The translations under genes were made by a program, and so were the position numbers. The notes under the pieces are model-generated. The model saw nothing but the letters and a program-made list of their open reading frames with translations, made no database searches and was not told where the DNA came from. A stretch of 64,000 nt of DNA from Streptomyces sp. NBC_00286 (GTDB lineage: Bacteria; Actinomycetota; Actinomycetes; Streptomycetales; Streptomycetaceae). Position 1 is the first letter of the stretch, and every line of letters starts with the position of its first letter. Shown here piece after piece: positions 62,700 to 64,000 of the stretch. The DNA lies in assembly GCF_036173125.1 (NCBI RefSeq), contig NZ_CP108054.1, positions 7,035,001 through 7,099,000 on the forward strand, read 5' to 3'.

Positions 62700-64000
62700 G
62701 TGGCCGGAAGGATCAACGACGAGGACGTGAAGGCGGTTCGGGACGCGGTTCCGATCGACGCCGTGGTGTCCGAGTACCTCCAGCTGAAGGGCGCGGGCGG
62801 GGGCAACCTCAAGGGCCTGTGTCCGTTCCACGACGAGAAGTCGCCCTCCTTCCAGGTCAGCCCGAGCAAGGGGCTCTTCCACTGCTTCGGCTGCCAGGAG
62901 GGCGGCGACACCATCGCCTTCGTGATGAAGATCGACCACCTCTCCTTCTCGGAGGCGGTCGAGCGCCTGGCCGGCCAGGCGGGCATCACGCTGCGGTACG
63001 AGGAGGGCGGCTACAACCCCTCCCACCAGCGCGGCGAGCGCATCCGCCTGGTCGAGGCCCACAAGATCGCGGCCCAGTTCTACATCGAGCAGCTCGACAC
63101 CAGCTCCGAGGCCGACACGGGCCGTAAGTTCCTCGCCGAGCGCGGCTTCGACCAGGCCGCCGCCACCCACTTCGGCGTCGGCTACAGCCCCCAGGGCTGG
63201 GACCACCTCACCCGCTATCTGCGCGGCAAGGGCTTCACCGACAAGGAGCTCCTCCTCTCCGGCCTCGCCCAGGAGGGCCGCCGCGGCCCCATCGACCGCT
63301 TCCGCGGTCGGCTGATGTGGCCGATCCGCGACATCGCGGGGGACGTCGTCGGCTTCGGCGCCCGCAAGCTCTACGAGTCGGACAACGGCCCGAAGTACCT
63401 CAACACCCCCGACACGGCGATCTACCGCAAGTCCCAGGTCCTGTACGGCATCGACCTCGCCAAGCAGCACATCGCCAAAACCAGCCGGGCCGTGATCGTC
63501 GAGGGCTACACCGACGTCATGGCCTGCCACCTGGCCGGAGTGACCACCGCGATCGCCACCTGCGGCACGGCCTTCGGCGGCGACCACATCAAGATCCTCC
63601 GCCGTCTCCTCATGGACAACGGCAGCGCGCGGGTCATCTTCACCTTCGACGGCGACGCGGCCGGACAGAAGGCGGCCCTGCGCGCCTTCGAGGACGATCA
63701 GAAGTTCGCCGCCGAGACGTACATCGCCATCGCGCCGGACGGCATGGACCCCTGCGAGCTGCGCCTGGCGAAGGGCGACGAGGCGGTTGCCGACCTGGCC
63801 GAACCGCGCACCCCGCTCTTCGAGTTCGCGCTCCGCCAGATCGTCGCGCGCTACGACCTCGAGACCCCCGCGGGCCGCGCCGCCGCCCTCGACGAGGCGG
63901 CGCCCATCGTGGCCCGTATCAAGAACAGCGGCGCCCAGCACGAGGTCGCCGTACAGCTCGCGGGCATGCTCGGCATTCTGGACACGCAGTTCGTGGTGAA
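62700..64000 (+). CDS. dnaG: DNA primase (3' end beyond window)
   Basis: 433 residues are present. The N-terminal zinc ribbon is complete (CPFHDEKSPSFQV and FHCFGCQEGGD, CHC2 ligands), then the conserved catalytic-core segments DRFRGRLMWPIRD, VVGFGARKL, NTPDTAIYRKSQVLYG and the TOPRIM motif VIVEGYTDVMACHLAG with FTFDGDAAGQKAALRAF supplying the metal-binding Asp residues. It makes RNA primers at the replication fork. GTG 62700 is chosen from the MoaA-independent match of AGRINDEDVKAVRDAV to the family start. The C-terminal helicase-binding domain is outside the window. Confidence 0.95.
   Translation, partial: MAGRINDEDVKAVRDAVPIDAVVSEYLQLKGAGGGNLKGLCPFHDEKSPSFQVSPSKGLFHCFGCQEGGDTIAFVMKIDHLSFSEAVERLAGQAGITLRYEEGGYNPSHQRGERIRLVEAHKIAAQFYIEQLDTSSEADTGRKFLAERGFDQAAATHFGVGYSPQGWDHLTRYLRGKGFTDKELLLSGLAQEGRRGPIDRFRGRLMWPIRDIAGDVVGFGARKLYESDNGPKYLNTPDTAIYRKSQVLYGIDLAKQHIAKTSRAVIVEGYTDVMACHLAGVTTAIATCGTAFGGDHIKILRRLLMDNGSARVIFTFDGDAAGQKAALRAFEDDQKFAAETYIAIAPDGMDPCELRLAKGDEAVADLAEPRTPLFEFALRQIVARYDLETPAGRAAALDEAAPIVARIKNSGAQHEVAVQLAGMLGILDTQFVV

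Overview
This 64 kb window is high-GC actinobacterial DNA, almost certainly from a Streptomyces chromosome. The base composition is about 70% GC, GTG starts and 4-base GTGA/ATGA overlaps are common, and TTA codons are rare and confined to a few accessory genes. Gene content fits too: SulP/carbonic anhydrase, a LAxTG sortase-type surface protein, F420-type oxidoreductases, HATPase/XRE pairs, and dgt-reductase-dnaG. Several interspersed palindromic repeats typical of the genus also occur. No rRNA, tRNA, CRISPR array or intact insertion sequence was seen.

Region 1 (1-16.4 kb) is accessory and partly decayed. A truncated sulfite-oxidase-like gene is followed by a tightly coupled five-gene operon on the minus strand (4274 to 871): MoaA-like radical SAM enzyme, thymidylate-kinase-like kinase, stand-alone phosphohexomutase domain, alkaline-phosphatase-superfamily (STM4013-like) hydrolase and NUDIX hydrolase. 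I read it as an undescribed nucleoside or sugar-phosphate modification pathway. Upstream lies a run of broken genes mixed with intact ones. The broken ones are an anti-sigma ATPase with a 4-base duplication, an XRE-TPR regulator with an internal deletion, a reductase remnant, an alpha/beta-hydrolase fragment, an amidase remnant, an SDR with one base missing and a PIN-domain remnant. The intact ones are a GNAT, LysR, isochorismatase-like hydrolase, YjdJ/YjdI pair, glutaminase, alpha/beta hydrolase and AraC.

Region 2 (16.4-28.9 kb) holds an excalibur-domain surface protein, a two-component system whose response regulator has a very long Tyr/Pro-rich linker, and a carbonic anhydrase-SulP bicarbonate-transport operon. 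It also holds two TetR units with SDR, NmrA and NTF2-like genes. Their operators can be read directly as repeated palindromes.

Region 3 (28.9-33.1 kb) is the assimilatory nitrite reductase operon (FAD reductase, nirB, nirD), with a GlnR-like site upstream. The matching nitrate reductase nasA (50.5-53.0 kb), also with a GlnR-like site, and a sirohydrochlorin chelatase for siroheme (58.5 kb) complete a dispersed nitrogen-assimilation set.

Region 4 (33.1-47.7 kb) contains tandem and dispersed repeats, an FMN reductase behind a small inverted repeat, and an HTH-ClpN protein behind a near-perfect 18+18 bp dyad. An LLM oxidoreductase follows, then an AT-richer gap and an epimerase/acyl-CoA ligase/methyltransferase group. 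Next come cutA and a GGCT-like gene, a Uma2 protein, and a LacI-controlled alpha-galactosidase. The LacI gene is divergent from a secreted GH39-like glycosidase, with identical operators at both promoters.

Region 5 (53-64 kb) contains a TTA-bearing stand-alone adenylation enzyme coupled to a ferric-reductase-like membrane protein and an enoyl-CoA hydratase. These are followed by SanA-like, CbiX-like, dgt (with an in-frame repeat insertion), a ferredoxin reductase and the start of dnaG, which appears to be leaderless.
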